64,000 bases of DNA from Streptomyces xanthophaeus (GTDB lineage: Bacteria; Actinomycetota; Actinomycetes; Streptomycetales; Streptomycetaceae). Shown piece after piece: positions 42,703 through 50,642 of this stretch. Positions within the stretch are counted from its first letter, which is position 1. Each line of letters opens with the position of its first letter. The stretch lies in the NCBI RefSeq assembly GCF_000725805.1, contig NZ_JOFT01000026.1, positions 62,001 to 126,000 on the forward strand. The letters are read 5' to 3'. The notes beneath the pieces are model-generated. The model saw only the letters and a list, made by a program, of their open reading frames with translations. It was not told the origin of the DNA and did not search any database. The position numbers and the translations under genes are program-made.

Positions 42703-43671
42703 TCACGTGTGCTCGGCCGGGTTGATCTGCGAGCGTTCGATCGCGGAGTCGGTGGTGCCCCACTTCTGCAGGATGCGCGCGTAGGTTCCGTCCTCGATCA
42801 GCTGGTTGACGGCGGCCTGGAAGGCGGGGGTCAGCGGGGAGTCCTTCCGGAAGGCGAAGCCGACGTCGAGGCGGTGGTACTCGCCGAGGAAGGTGGCCTG
42901 TGCGGCGGGCTGTGCGGCCTGGTGGCGCAGGCCGTTGATGGTCGACATGACGACGTCGATCCGGCCCTGCTGGAGGGCGGTGGTGACGGCCCCCGTCTCG
43001 GAGAAGACCTTGACCTCGTACGGCTTCTTGCCGGCCGCGGCGCACACGCCCTTCTGCGCGGTGAGGGTCTTCTCGAAGGTCGTGCCCGCCCCGGTGCCGA
43101 CGGTCAGCCCGCACAGCTGGGTGAGGTCGGTGATCTTTCCGGTGAGCTTGGTGCTGCCGGTCTTGACCGCGAAGCCCTGGCCGTCGTTGATGTAGGTGAC
43201 GAAATCGATGGTCTTCAGGCGTTCGGCGGTGACACCGAAGTTGCCCGTGCCGACGTCGTACTTGCCGCTGCCGAGGGCGGGGAGGATCGTCTCGAAGGAG
43301 GCGTCCTGCCGCTCCAGTCTCAGCCCGAGGACCTTGGCCACCGCTTCGGCGATGTCGATGTCCTGGCCGGCGGGCGGCTTGTCCTGGCCGTTCGGGTAGT
43401 ACGCCGCGGGCGGGGATCCCACGGAGCTGCCGATCCGCAGGGTGCCGGCCTTGCGGACGTCGGCGGGCAGCAGGGCGGCAACCGGTTCCGCGGTCCGTAC
43501 GCCGGCGACCGGGTCGTCGGCGGGCGCGGATGCGGCCCGGGCACCCGCCGCAGCCGGGGCCGCGCCGCCGGAGCCGCAGGCGGTCAGCGACAGGAGGGGC
43601 AGGACGGGCAGGAGGGCGAGCACGAGGGAGGTGCGCAGGCGCGTGCGGATCCCGTTACCGGGGAGGTTCAC
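42703..43671 (-). CDS. Polar amino acid-type ABC binding lipoprotein
   Basis: 322 residues from GTG 43671-43669 (GGAAAGG about 12 bases upstream). The signal peptide ends LLSLTAC (lipidated C32). The mature protein has the SBP family 3 layout: RKAGTLRIGSSVGSPPAAYY, GQDIDIAEAVAKVLGL, SFETILPALGSGKYDVGTGNFGVTAERLKTIDF (in part), QGFAVKTGS, LCGLTVGTGAGTTFE. It also has ALQQGRIDVVMSTINGL near the end. Typical ligands are cystine, glutamine or other polar amino acids. It lies between the monooxygenase and ATPase genes. Confidence 0.85.
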   Translation of the reverse strand: MNLPGNGIRTRLRTSLVLALLPVLPLLSLTACGSGGAAPAAAGARAASAPADDPVAGVRTAEPVAALLPADVRKAGTLRIGSSVGSPPAAYYPNGQDKPPAGQDIDIAEAVAKVLGLRLERQDASFETILPALGSGKYDVGTGNFGVTAERLKTIDFVTYINDGQGFAVKTGSTKLTGKITDLTQLCGLTVGTGAGTTFEKTLTAQKGVCAAAGKKPYEVKVFSETGAVTTALQQGRIDVVMSTINGLRHQAAQPAAQATFLGEYHRLDVGFAFRKDSPLTPAFQAAVNQLIEDGTYARILQKWGTTDSAIERSQINPAEHT

Positions 43672-43759
43672 GGCGAGGGGGCCTTTCCGTTGCGGTGTGG
43701 GGCGAGGGGTGAGGGGCGAGGGGTGAAGGGGTGAGGGCAGGCGGGCCTGTGGGGGCAGG

Positions 43760-44941
43760 TCACCCGCGCACGGCTGCGGGCTTCTCCTCGGCGGAGCCTG
43801 CGGCGTGCTCGGCACCGCGCACGACACCGCGCACGGCACCCCGTTCCGCGTCCCGTTTGGCGACCTCCTCGCGGACCAGCGGGATCACGTACCGGCCGAA
43901 GTCGACGGCGTCGTCCAGCAGGTCGTAGCCGCGGGCCGAGAGGATGTCGACGCCGAGGTCGTAGTAGTCCAGGAGCGCCTGGGCCACCGTCTCCGGGGTG
44001 CCGACCAGGGCGTTGGAGTTGCCCGCGCCTGCGGTGGCGGCGGCGGTCGGGGTCCACAGGGCCCGGTCGTAGCGCTCCCCCGCCTCCGCGATGGCGATCA
44101 GCCGCTGCGATCCGGTGTTCTGGGGGGCCTGCGCCTCCAGCACGCCGCTGCGCTGCTGCCGCGCCGGGCCCGCCTGGCGCCGCTGCCGGATGGCGCCCAC
44201 CGTACGGTGGGCCTTCTCCCAGGCCAGTTCCTCGGTCGGGGCGATGATCGGGCGGAAGGCGACCTGGATGCGCGGCAGGTCGCTGCGCCCCGCGGCGCGT
44301 GCGGCGGCCCGTACGGCCTCGATCTGCTGGGCCGTCTCCTCCAGGGGTTCTCCCCAGAGGCAGTAGACGTCCGCCTCCGCCCCTCCAGCGGCGTAGGCGG
44401 CGGGTGAGGAACCGCCGAACGAGACGGCAGGGCGGGGCTGTTGGACGGGGAAGACGTCGCTGACGAAGTCGTGGAAGCGGTAGTGCCCACCCTCGTGGTC
44501 GAAGGGCTCGCGGGTGGTCCAGGCCTTCTTGACGATGCCGATGTACTCGCGGGTCCGGGCGTAGCGCTCGTCCTTGGTGAGGGTGTCTCCCTCGCGGCCC
44601 TGCTCGTGGTCGTTGCCGCCCGTGATGAAGTGCACGGTCAGCCTGCCCTCGCTGATCTGGTCGAGGGTGGCGAAGGTCTTGGCGGCGTAGGTCGGGTACG
44701 AGACGTTGGGACGGTGGGCGAGCAGGATCTGGAGGCGGTCCAGTCTGCTCGCGATGTACGCGGCCGCCGGAGCCGGGTCGGGGGTACCGGAGCCGTAGGC
44801 GAACAGCACCCGGTCCCACCCGTGGTCCTCGTGCGCCCGGGCGAGCCGGAGCGTGTACTCCTTGTCGAAGGCGGCGCCGGAGCGCGCGGTGGTTTCGGAG
44901 CCGTTGTTGGTGGCGGCTATGCCGAGGAACTCCACTGGCAT
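43760..44941 (-). CDS. SsuD-like FMNH2-dependent alkanesulfonate monooxygenase
   Basis: 393 residues from ATG 44941-44939, with GAAAGG upstream. SsuD/LLM features: YTLRLARAHEDHGWDRVLFAYGSG, LQILLAHRPNVSYPTYAAKTFATLD, GRLTVHFITGGNDHEQGREGD (in part), DEYARTREYI-type region and PAVSFGGSSPAAYAAGG. It closely follows the alkanesulfonate monooxygenase pattern, in which FMNH2 and O2 cleave C-S bonds to give an aldehyde and sulfite. The C-terminal extension (VRGVVRGAEHAAGSAEE) is low complexity. It is the first structural gene after a cysteine-containing leader peptide 328 bases upstream. Confidence 0.87.
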   Translation of the reverse strand: MPVEFLGIAATNNGSETTARSGAAFDKEYTLRLARAHEDHGWDRVLFAYGSGTPDPAPAAAYIASRLDRLQILLAHRPNVSYPTYAAKTFATLDQISEGRLTVHFITGGNDHEQGREGDTLTKDERYARTREYIGIVKKAWTTREPFDHEGGHYRFHDFVSDVFPVQQPRPAVSFGGSSPAAYAAGGAEADVYCLWGEPLEETAQQIEAVRAAARAAGRSDLPRIQVAFRPIIAPTEELAWEKAHRTVGAIRQRRQAGPARQQRSGVLEAQAPQNTGSQRLIAIAEAGERYDRALWTPTAAATAGAGNSNALVGTPETVAQALLDYYDLGVDILSARGYDLLDDAVDFGRYVIPLVREEVAKRDAERGAVRGVVRGAEHAAGSAEEKPAAVRG

Positions 44942-45269
44942 GGGGTGGCCTTTCGGTGGCGGGTGGTGAACCGCATCCGGGTACGTCTGAACAGCCTTAC
45001 GCCACGGAATATGTGAGAGTGCATCAGGAATTGCGGAGACCGGTGTGCGGGGCGGTTGCGCAGATGCGGGCATGACGACGACGCATGACGACAGGGAGCG
45101 GCGCCGGAAGGAACGGGGGTATCGGCAGGCAGCGCTCTCACGTCCGGGCGTGCGGCAGTGCGCGTCCTTGCACTGGTCGCCGCCCGCGCAGTGGTGTGCG
45201 CAGGGGCATCTCGGCCCGCGACGGGGTCACCGAGGGAGGGAAGGGCCGGTCAGACAGCCCGCTGCCGGG

Positions 45270-45347
45270 TCAGACGCAACACGCGGCGGACCACACGCGA
45301 CCGAAGTCGATGTAGTCGCGCGAAACCAAGCGCTGATGGGCATTCAT
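45270..45347 (-). CDS. Leader peptide ending Ala-Cys-Cys-Val, sulfur operon leader
   Basis: 25 residues from ATG 45347-45345. The C-terminal part reads RDYIDFGRVWSAACCV before TGA, the same pattern as the leader at 41685 (R-x-H/Y-V/I-D-L/F-x-R-V-x-S-A-x-C). Two adjacent cysteines (TGT, TGC) stand next to the stop. There is no ribosome site; a promoter ends 6 bases before the ATG. It lies 328 bases upstream of the SsuD-like gene on the same strand and probably controls that operon according to cysteine supply. Confidence 0.72.
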   Translation of the reverse strand: MNAHQRLVSRDYIDFGRVWSAACCV

Positions 45348-45353
45348 ATGACC

Positions 45354-45383
45354 ACTTGAGCAGTACGTGATGCGCTTCGTCAA
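45354..45383 (-). promoter_or_regulatory. Leaderless promoter of the 45270 leader peptide
   Basis: On the minus strand, TTGACG (45383-45378), an 18-bp spacer and a weak TCAAGT (45359-45354) precede the ATG by 6 bases. The geometry is the same as at the 41685 leader. The -35 is good and the -10 is poor, so confidence rests on the repeated spacing. Confidence 0.5.
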
Positions 45384-45431
45384 GCGAGGGCCCGGATGCC
45401 GGACAGTCCTGGCCGGGCGGGAGGTGCGTGG

Positions 45432-45462
45432 TTGACACGGGCGTGGCGCGCCCGCCTACGAT
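45432..45462 (+). promoter_or_regulatory. Promoter of plus-strand permease gene
   Basis: TTGACA (45432-45437), a 19-bp spacer and TACGAT (45457-45462) lie about 190 bases before the permease start. This leaves a 5' untranslated region with two GC hairpins, which could be an attenuator or simply structure. Confidence 0.55.
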
Positions 45463-45578
45463 CGACGGGAGAGGGGCCTGCGCCGTGCGCGGGGGCCCTT
45501 CCGGCCGCGTTGAGGGACGCGGCGGGCATGACGACAGCACCTCCGGATCCCGGCAGCTCCGCTTCCGTGCGGAGCCCG

Positions 45579-45598
45579 CGGCGCGCCTTCGCGCGCCG
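45579..45598 (+). other. Perfect 8-bp hairpin in permease 5' region
   Basis: CGGCGCGC and GCGCGCCG pair around a CTTC tetraloop. It lies 55 bases before the permease start and could influence translation or elongation. It is too close to the gene to be an ordinary terminator. Confidence 0.4.
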
Positions 45599-45652
45599 TG
45601 CCGCCGGGCCGTCACCCCCCAGCCGCGATCCCTCCCCCTGGAGCCCCTCCCC

Positions 45653-46687
45653 ATGGCCACCCCTTCCGGCGTCTCCGATCCCGCCCCCGCCGCCCACGCC
45701 GCTCCCACCGCCCCCGCCAGTGCGTCCGGGCCCGTCCCGGACCGCCCCGGGCCGCAGGCCGACCCGGGGGCCGAACTGCCCCCGATCGTGCCGCGCCGAC
45801 GCGTCGGCCGCTGGTTCGCCGGCGCCGGCGCCCTGCTGGTCCTCGCCATGGTCCTGGGCTCAGTCGTCCGCAACGACGCCTTCCAGTGGGACGTGGTGGG
45901 GCAGTACTTCACCACCTCCGCCGTGCTCCACGGACTGCTGCTCACCCTGTGGCTGACCGCGGCGGTGATGGTCCTCGGTTTCCTGTTCGGCACCGTGCTG
46001 GCGGTACTGCGCCTGTCGTCCAACCCCGTCCTGCGGACGCTGAGCTGGGGCTACATCTGGATCTTCCGGTCCACCCCGCTGCTGGTGCAGTTGCTGTTCT
46101 GGTTCAACATCGGCGCCCTCTACCCGACGCTCGGCCTCGGCATCCCGTACGGCCCCCAGCTCTTCACCGTGCAGACGGTCAACCTGCTCGGCCCGACCGT
46201 CACCGCCGTCATCGGCCTGACCCTGCACGAGAGCGCGTACGCCGCCGAGGTGGTGCGCGGGGGCATCCTGTCCGTGGACTCAGGCCAGACCGAGGCCGCG
46301 CAGGCGCTCGGCCTGAGCAGGCTCCGTACGCTGCGCCGGATCGTCGTCCCCCAGGCCATGCGCTCGATCGTGCCGACCGCCGGGAACATGCTGATCGGCA
46401 CGCTCAAGGGCACCAGCATCGTCAGCGTGCTGGCCGTGCACGACCTGCTGTATTCGGTGCAACTGGTCTACAACCAGAACTACCAGGTCATCCCGCTCCT
46501 GATGGTCGCCACCCTCTGGTACGTCGCCGTCACCACCGTGCTGAGCACCGGCCAGTACTACGTCGAGCGGTACTACGCGCGCGGCACCTCCCGCAGCCTG
46601 CCCCCCACACCGCTGCAACGGGTGCGCCTGCGGCTGGCCGTCCTGCGCGTCCGTCTGCACGCGCTGACCGCCCCGGCCGGGCGCTGA
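45653..46687 (+). CDS. Polar amino acid/cystine-type ABC permease
   Basis: 344 residues from ATG 45653, with CTGGAGC about 8 bases upstream; longer in-frame starts lie in the structured 5' region. A Pro/Ala-rich N-terminus (about 60 residues) precedes a HisM/GlnP-type permease. Its features are WIFRSTPLLVQLLFWFN, HESAYAAEVVRGGILSVDSGQTEAAQALGLS (in part), the ATPase-contact VPQAMRSIVPTAGN, and VERYYARGTSR at the end. No ATPase or binding protein follows directly; its partners are probably the divergent genes at 41863 and 42703. Confidence 0.86.
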   Translation: MATPSGVSDPAPAAHAAPTAPASASGPVPDRPGPQADPGAELPPIVPRRRVGRWFAGAGALLVLAMVLGSVVRNDAFQWDVVGQYFTTSAVLHGLLLTLWLTAAVMVLGFLFGTVLAVLRLSSNPVLRTLSWGYIWIFRSTPLLVQLLFWFNIGALYPTLGLGIPYGPQLFTVQTVNLLGPTVTAVIGLTLHESAYAAEVVRGGILSVDSGQTEAAQALGLSRLRTLRRIVVPQAMRSIVPTAGNMLIGTLKGTSIVSVLAVHDLLYSVQLVYNQNYQVIPLLMVATLWYVAVTTVLSTGQYYVERYYARGTSRSLPPTPLQRVRLRLAVLRVRLHALTAPAGR

Positions 46688-46776
46688 CCCGGCAAGCGGT
46701 TCATTTCACCAAGAGGCGTTGTATGTACGGCGGATGAAATCGGCACGCGCTTCTCCGCATTCCGATATCGAGGCCG

Positions 46777-46806
46777 TTGACACCCCTTCTGCGGGCTGCC
46801 TAGCTT
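46777..46806 (+). promoter_or_regulatory. Consensus promoter for second importer operon
   Basis: TTGACA (46777-46782), an 18-bp spacer and TAGCTT (46801-46806) match the major Streptomyces sigma-factor consensus. It lies between two similar permease genes, about 90 bases before the second, and shows that the downstream set can be transcribed separately. Confidence 0.65.
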
Positions 46807-46898
46807 ACGCCGCAGACAAATGACATCTGCGGCCTCTCCCGTCCGGCATGACGGCTGCTTTTCGCATTCTGCGCTGTGTCGAAGCCGCTGGAGATTCC

Positions 46899-47861
46899 TT
46901 GACCGAACCGCTGCTCCTTTCCGCGCCCGCCACCCCCTCCGGTCCGCCCGGGCCGGCCGAGCGGGTCCTCCCGCTCCGCCGGCCCGGGCGGTGGGCCGCC
47001 GTCGTCGTCGTCCTCGTGCTGGTCTCGCAGGCCGCCCACGGGCTGGTCACCAACCCCTTCTACCAATGGGACCGTTTCGCCTACTGGTTCTTCCGCCCGG
47101 TCATCCTGGAGGGGCTGCTCATCACCCTCCAGGTGGCCGCGTACAGCGCGGTCCTGGGCCTGGCCGGCGGGATCCTGCTCGCCCTCGGCAGGCTCTCGGG
47201 CAGCTCGGTGCTGCGGTCGGTGAGCTGGACGTACATCTGGCTCTTCCGCTCCGTGCCGCTGATCGTCGTCCTGCTGTTCCTCTACAACCTCAGCGCCCTC
47301 TACCCCACCCTCAGCGTCGGGGTGCCGTTCGGGCCCGCGTTCTTCACCTTCGACGAATCGAGGCTCGCCACCGACATCGTCGTCGCGGTGGTCGGCCTGA
47401 GCCTGAGCGAGGCGGCGTACGCGGCCGAGATCGTCCGGGCCGGGGTGCTCTCGGTCGACCAGGGCCAGCACGAGGCGGCGGCCGCGCTCGGCCTGCCCAA
47501 GCGGTACCAGTTCGCCCGGATCGTGTTCCCGCAGGCCCTGCGCTCGATCGTCCCCTCGTACGTCAACCAGCTGATCGGCCTGCTCAAGGCCACTTCACTG
47601 GTCTTCTACGTGTCGCTGCTGGACCTGTTCGGCTCGGTGCAGAGCCTGTCCAGCACCTATCCCGGCGACGTGGTGCCGCTGCTGCTGGTGGCGACCGTCT
47701 GGTACGTGATCCTCACCAGCCTGGTCTCCGTCGTGCAGTTCTACGTCGAGCGGTACTACGCCCGCGGGGCGCTGCGCACCGTACCGCCCACCCCCCTGCA
47801 GCGGGCCCGTGCGGGCCTGCGCGACCTGGGGACCCGCTTCCGGAAGGAGACGGCCCGATGA
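46899..47861 (+). CDS. Polar amino acid/cystine-type ABC permease (second importer)
   Basis: 320 residues if it starts at TTG 46899, which has TGGAG 5 bases upstream. ATG 46848 is in frame but lacks a site. HisM-type features: WLFRSVPLIVVLLFLYN, SEAAYAAEIVRAGVLSVDQGQHEAAAALGLP (in part), FPQALRSIVPSYVNQLIGLLKATS (in part) and VERYYARGALR. It is similar in pattern to the permease just upstream, so the two importers probably arose by duplication. It is coupled to its ATPase gene by ATGA. Confidence 0.85.
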   Translation: MTEPLLLSAPATPSGPPGPAERVLPLRRPGRWAAVVVVLVLVSQAAHGLVTNPFYQWDRFAYWFFRPVILEGLLITLQVAAYSAVLGLAGGILLALGRLSGSSVLRSVSWTYIWLFRSVPLIVVLLFLYNLSALYPTLSVGVPFGPAFFTFDESRLATDIVVAVVGLSLSEAAYAAEIVRAGVLSVDQGQHEAAAALGLPKRYQFARIVFPQALRSIVPSYVNQLIGLLKATSLVFYVSLLDLFGSVQSLSSTYPGDVVPLLLVATVWYVILTSLVSVVQFYVERYYARGALRTVPPTPLQRARAGLRDLGTRFRKETAR

Positions 47862-48649
47862 CCGCGACCGCCAAGGCCGCCGCCACCCGCCCCGCCGGGA
47901 TCGAGGTGCACGGCGTCCACAAGTGGTTCGGCGGCCGGCAGGTCCTCGACGGGGTGGACCTGACCGTCGCTCCGGGGACGGTCACCGTGGTCCTGGGCCG
48001 CTCCGGCTCGGGCAAGTCCACCCTGCTGCGGGTCCTGAACCACCTGGAGAAGCCCGAGGCCGGACACGTGAGCGTCGGCGGCGAGCTGATCGGCGTCCAG
48101 CGGCACGGGGACCGGCTCAAGGAGCTGAGGGAACGGGCGATCCTCGCCCAGCGCAGCCGGATCGGCTTCGTCTTCCAGAACTTCAACCTGTTCCCGCACC
48201 TGACCGTGCTGGACAACGTGGCCGCCGCCCCGGTGGCCACCGGCAGGCTGTCCCGGCCGCGGGCGCAGGCTCTGGCGCGCGAGCTGCTGGAGCGCGTCGG
48301 GCTCGGGGACCGGGCCGGCGCCTACCCCAGGCAGCTGTCCGGCGGGCAGCAGCAGCGGGTGGCCATCGCACGGGCCCTGGCCCTGCGGCCGGGGGTCATC
48401 CTCTTCGACGAGCCCACCTCCGCGCTCGACCCGGAGCTGGTCGGCGAGGTGCTGTCCGTGATCAAGGACCTGGCGACCGGAGGCACCACCCTCGTGATCG
48501 TCACCCACGAGATCGGCTTCGCCCGCGAGGTGGCCGACGAGGTCGTCTTCCTCCACGAGGGCCGCATCGTCGAACAGGGCCCGCCCGCACAGGTGCTGGA
48601 CCATCCGGTGCACCCGCGGACGCGGGAGTTCCTCAGCAAGGTCCTCTGA
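47858..48649 (+). CDS. Polar amino acid/cystine-type ABC ATPase (second importer)
   Basis: 263 residues from ATG 47858, with GAAGGAG upstream and ATGA coupling. Walker A is GRSGSGKST, the Q-loop lies in [17 protein letters not shown], the signature is [14 protein letters not shown], Walker B is [19 protein letters not shown] and the switch is [13 protein letters not shown]. It is strikingly similar to the minus-strand ATPase at 41863, supporting duplication of the importer set. Confidence 0.88.
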   Translation: MTATAKAAATRPAGIEVHGVHKWFGGRQVLDGVDLTVAPGTVTVVLGRSGSGKSTLLRVLNHLEKPEAGHVSVGGELIGVQRHGDRLKELRERAILAQRSRIGFVFQNFNLFPHLTVLDNVAAAPVATGRLSRPRAQALARELLERVGLGDRAGAYPRQLSGGQQQRVAIARALALRPGVILFDEPTSALDPELVGEVLSVIKDLATGGTTLVIVTHEIGFAREVADEVVFLHEGRIVEQGPPAQVLDHPVHPRTREFLSKVL

Positions 48650-48709
48650 TTCCTCAGCCGCTTCAGCCTCCTCCTTCCCCGCATCACCGAACCCTCGCAA
48701 AGGAACGTC

Positions 48710-49726
48710 ATGCATCACCCGTCCACCCTGCGCACCAGACTCGTCCGCGGCCTCGGCGCGACGACCGCCGCCCTCGCCCTCGCCTCCGGGCTCACCGCGT
48801 GCGGCGGTGACGCGGAGGCCACCGGGACCACCACGGACAAGGTCACCATCGGCGCGGTCTCCAACGGGGCGGCCCGGCAGGCCGAACTGTCCGCCCCGGT
48901 CGTCGAGGAGCTGCGCGCCCAGCTCCCGGAAGACGTACGCAAGCGCGGCGAGCTGGTCATCGGCATCGGCGCCCTGCCCGCCGGCTCCCCGCCCCTGGTC
49001 TACGTAGGCACCGACCAGAAGACGTTCACGGGCGCGGAGCCGGACCTCGGCCGCCTGGTCGCCGCGACCCTGGGGCTGAAGCCCGTCGTGAAGAACTCCA
49101 CCTGGGAGAACCTCTTCGTCGGGGTCGACAGCGGCAAGGTCGACGTGGCCTTCACCAACGTCACCGTCACCGAGGAGCGCAAGAAGAAGTACGACTTCGC
49201 CTCCTACCGGCAGGACAACCTGGCCTTCGAGGCACTGAAGGAGAACACCTGGACCTTCGGCGGCGACTACCGCAACCTCGCGGGCAAGACGGTGGCGGTC
49301 GGCTCCGGCACCAACCAGGAGAAGATCCTCCTGGAATGGCAGAAGAAGCTGCAGTCCGAGGGCAAGGACCTCACGGTCAAGTACTTCCCCGACCCCAACA
49401 GCAGCTATCTGGCCCTGAGCGGCAAGAAGATCGACCTGAGCTTCGGCCCGAGCCCCGCGATCGCCTACCACGTCACCCAGACGGCGAGCAGCAACGCGCC
49501 CACCCGGAACGCCGGTTCGTTCTCCGGGGCCGGTGAGAGCCTGCAGGGCCTGATCGCCGCGACGGCGAAGAAGGACAGCGGGCTGGCCGCGCCGGTGGCG
49601 GCGGCGGTCAACCACCTGATCAAGAACGGCCAGTACGCACAGCTCCTGACCGCGTGGAACCTGTCCGACGAGGCCGTGACCACCTCGGAGGTCAACCCGC
49701 CCGGGCTGCCCACGACCAACTCCTGA
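48710..49726 (+). CDS. Polar amino acid-type ABC binding lipoprotein (second importer)
   Basis: 338 residues from ATG 48710 with AAAGGAA upstream. The signal peptide ends ASGLTAC (lipidated C31). The mature protein is an SBP family 3 member: RKRGELVIGIGALPAGSPP, TGAEPDLGRLVAATLGL, WENLFVGVDSGKVDVAFTNVTVTEERKKKYDFA (in part), LAGKTVAVGSGTNQEKILLEW and GKKIDLSFGPSPAI. It binds the substrate for the permease and ATPase encoded upstream. Confidence 0.86.
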   Translation: MHHPSTLRTRLVRGLGATTAALALASGLTACGGDAEATGTTTDKVTIGAVSNGAARQAELSAPVVEELRAQLPEDVRKRGELVIGIGALPAGSPPLVYVGTDQKTFTGAEPDLGRLVAATLGLKPVVKNSTWENLFVGVDSGKVDVAFTNVTVTEERKKKYDFASYRQDNLAFEALKENTWTFGGDYRNLAGKTVAVGSGTNQEKILLEWQKKLQSEGKDLTVKYFPDPNSSYLALSGKKIDLSFGPSPAIAYHVTQTASSNAPTRNAGSFSGAGESLQGLIAATAKKDSGLAAPVAAAVNHLIKNGQYAQLLTAWNLSDEAVTTSEVNPPGLPTTNS

Positions 49727-49781
49727 CCCGGCGGGCCGTCCCCGGCCCGCCGGCCGCCCCACGGAAGGAGGGTTCGCCCCC

Positions 49782-50519
49782 ATGAGCCCCGGCACCCCCA
49801 CCTCGGTGACCCCACACGTCCTCGACAATCCGGCCTGGGCCTCGCTGGCCGGCCCGCACGCGGCCTTCGCCGAGCGGGCCGGCGGCGGGTTCGCCGCCCG
49901 GTACGCCCCGGACGTCGCGCCGTTCGCCGCCATCGCCGATCCGGCCGACCCGCGCTCCTGGGAGGCGCTGCACTCCCTGAGCGGCGCGGGCGCCGTCGTC
50001 ACGCTCGCCGGGGTGCTGACCCCGCCGGACGGCTGGGAGACCCTCGGGGCGGTCGAGGGGGTCCAGCTGGTCGACGTCTCGCTGCGCGCCGAGCCCGCCC
50101 CCGACGCGGTACGGCTCGGTCCGGCCGACGTGGCCGAGATCCTGGACCTGATCGAGCTGACGAAGCCGGGGCCCTTCCTGGCCCGCACCGTGGAACTGGG
50201 CACCTACTTCGGCATCCGGGACCGGGGCCGGCTGGTGGCGATGGCCGGGGAGCGGCTGCGCCCGCCCGGCTGGACGGAGATCAGCGCCGTGTGCACCCGG
50301 CCCGGGTACCGGGGCCGGGGCCTGGCCACGCGCCTGGTGCGCGCCGTGGCCTCGGGCATCCGGGACCGGGGGGACGTGCCGTTCCTGCACACGGCGGCGG
50401 GCAACACGGATGCGGTGCGGCTCTACGAGTCGATCGGCTTCGCCGTGCGCCGCAGGCCGCGCTTCATGGCCCTGCGGGCGCCGGGCGGCCCGGAGGACAC
50501 CGCTGCCAACTTCTCTTAA
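49782..50519 (+). CDS. GNAT-family N-acetyltransferase (FR47-like)
   Basis: 245 residues from ATG 49782 with GGAAGGAGGG upstream. The catalytic part (about 150-230) has WTEISAVCTRPGYRGRGLATRLVRAVASGI, the acetyl-CoA loop being RPGYRGRGLA. LHTAAGNTDAVRLYESIGFAVRRR follows. The first 120 residues are a less conserved N-terminal domain. GNATs in cystine/organosulfur import operons may acetylate S-containing amino acids before oxidation or detoxification. That role is inference from position. Confidence 0.82.
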   Translation: MSPGTPTSVTPHVLDNPAWASLAGPHAAFAERAGGGFAARYAPDVAPFAAIADPADPRSWEALHSLSGAGAVVTLAGVLTPPDGWETLGAVEGVQLVDVSLRAEPAPDAVRLGPADVAEILDLIELTKPGPFLARTVELGTYFGIRDRGRLVAMAGERLRPPGWTEISAVCTRPGYRGRGLATRLVRAVASGIRDRGDVPFLHTAAGNTDAVRLYESIGFAVRRRPRFMALRAPGGPEDTAANFS

Positions 50520-50642
50520 TACTGCGGTCATTGTATGACCCCTCCATCGGGCGTAGCGTTTCTCGAAGCAATTGCTGACGGGCGAATTCGCGACCCCGCA
50601 CCGGCTGATTCCCGCACGCCCATCAGGAAGGCGTATTTCGAC

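Larger units (their letters stand above)
44942..45652. other. Divergent control region between two sulfur transport units
   Basis: About 710 bases hold a minus-strand leader peptide (45270-45347) with its leaderless promoter, and a plus-strand promoter (45432-45462). Two small hairpins lie in the plus-strand 5' region: GCTCCGC/GCGGAGC around 45566-45585, and CGGCGCGC/GCGCGCCG at 45579-45598. A further short minus-strand frame (45024-45086) is not convincing. Confidence 0.55.

Noticed and set aside
45024..45086. Short minus-strand frame (20 codons, one cysteine) before the SsuD-like gene
   Set aside because: It has no ribosome site or leaderless promoter and only loosely resembles the leader peptide pattern; the frame at 45270 fits far better.
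46820..48649. Long plus-strand frame starting near the second importer promoter
   Set aside because: It runs through the permease and ATPase genes in a different frame with shadow-type Arg/Gly/Pro composition.
50535..50642. ATG 50535 as start of the first plus-strand monooxygenase
   Set aside because: There is no ribosome site; GTG 50643 has AGGAAGG upstream, although at a long spacing, so the choice remains tentative.
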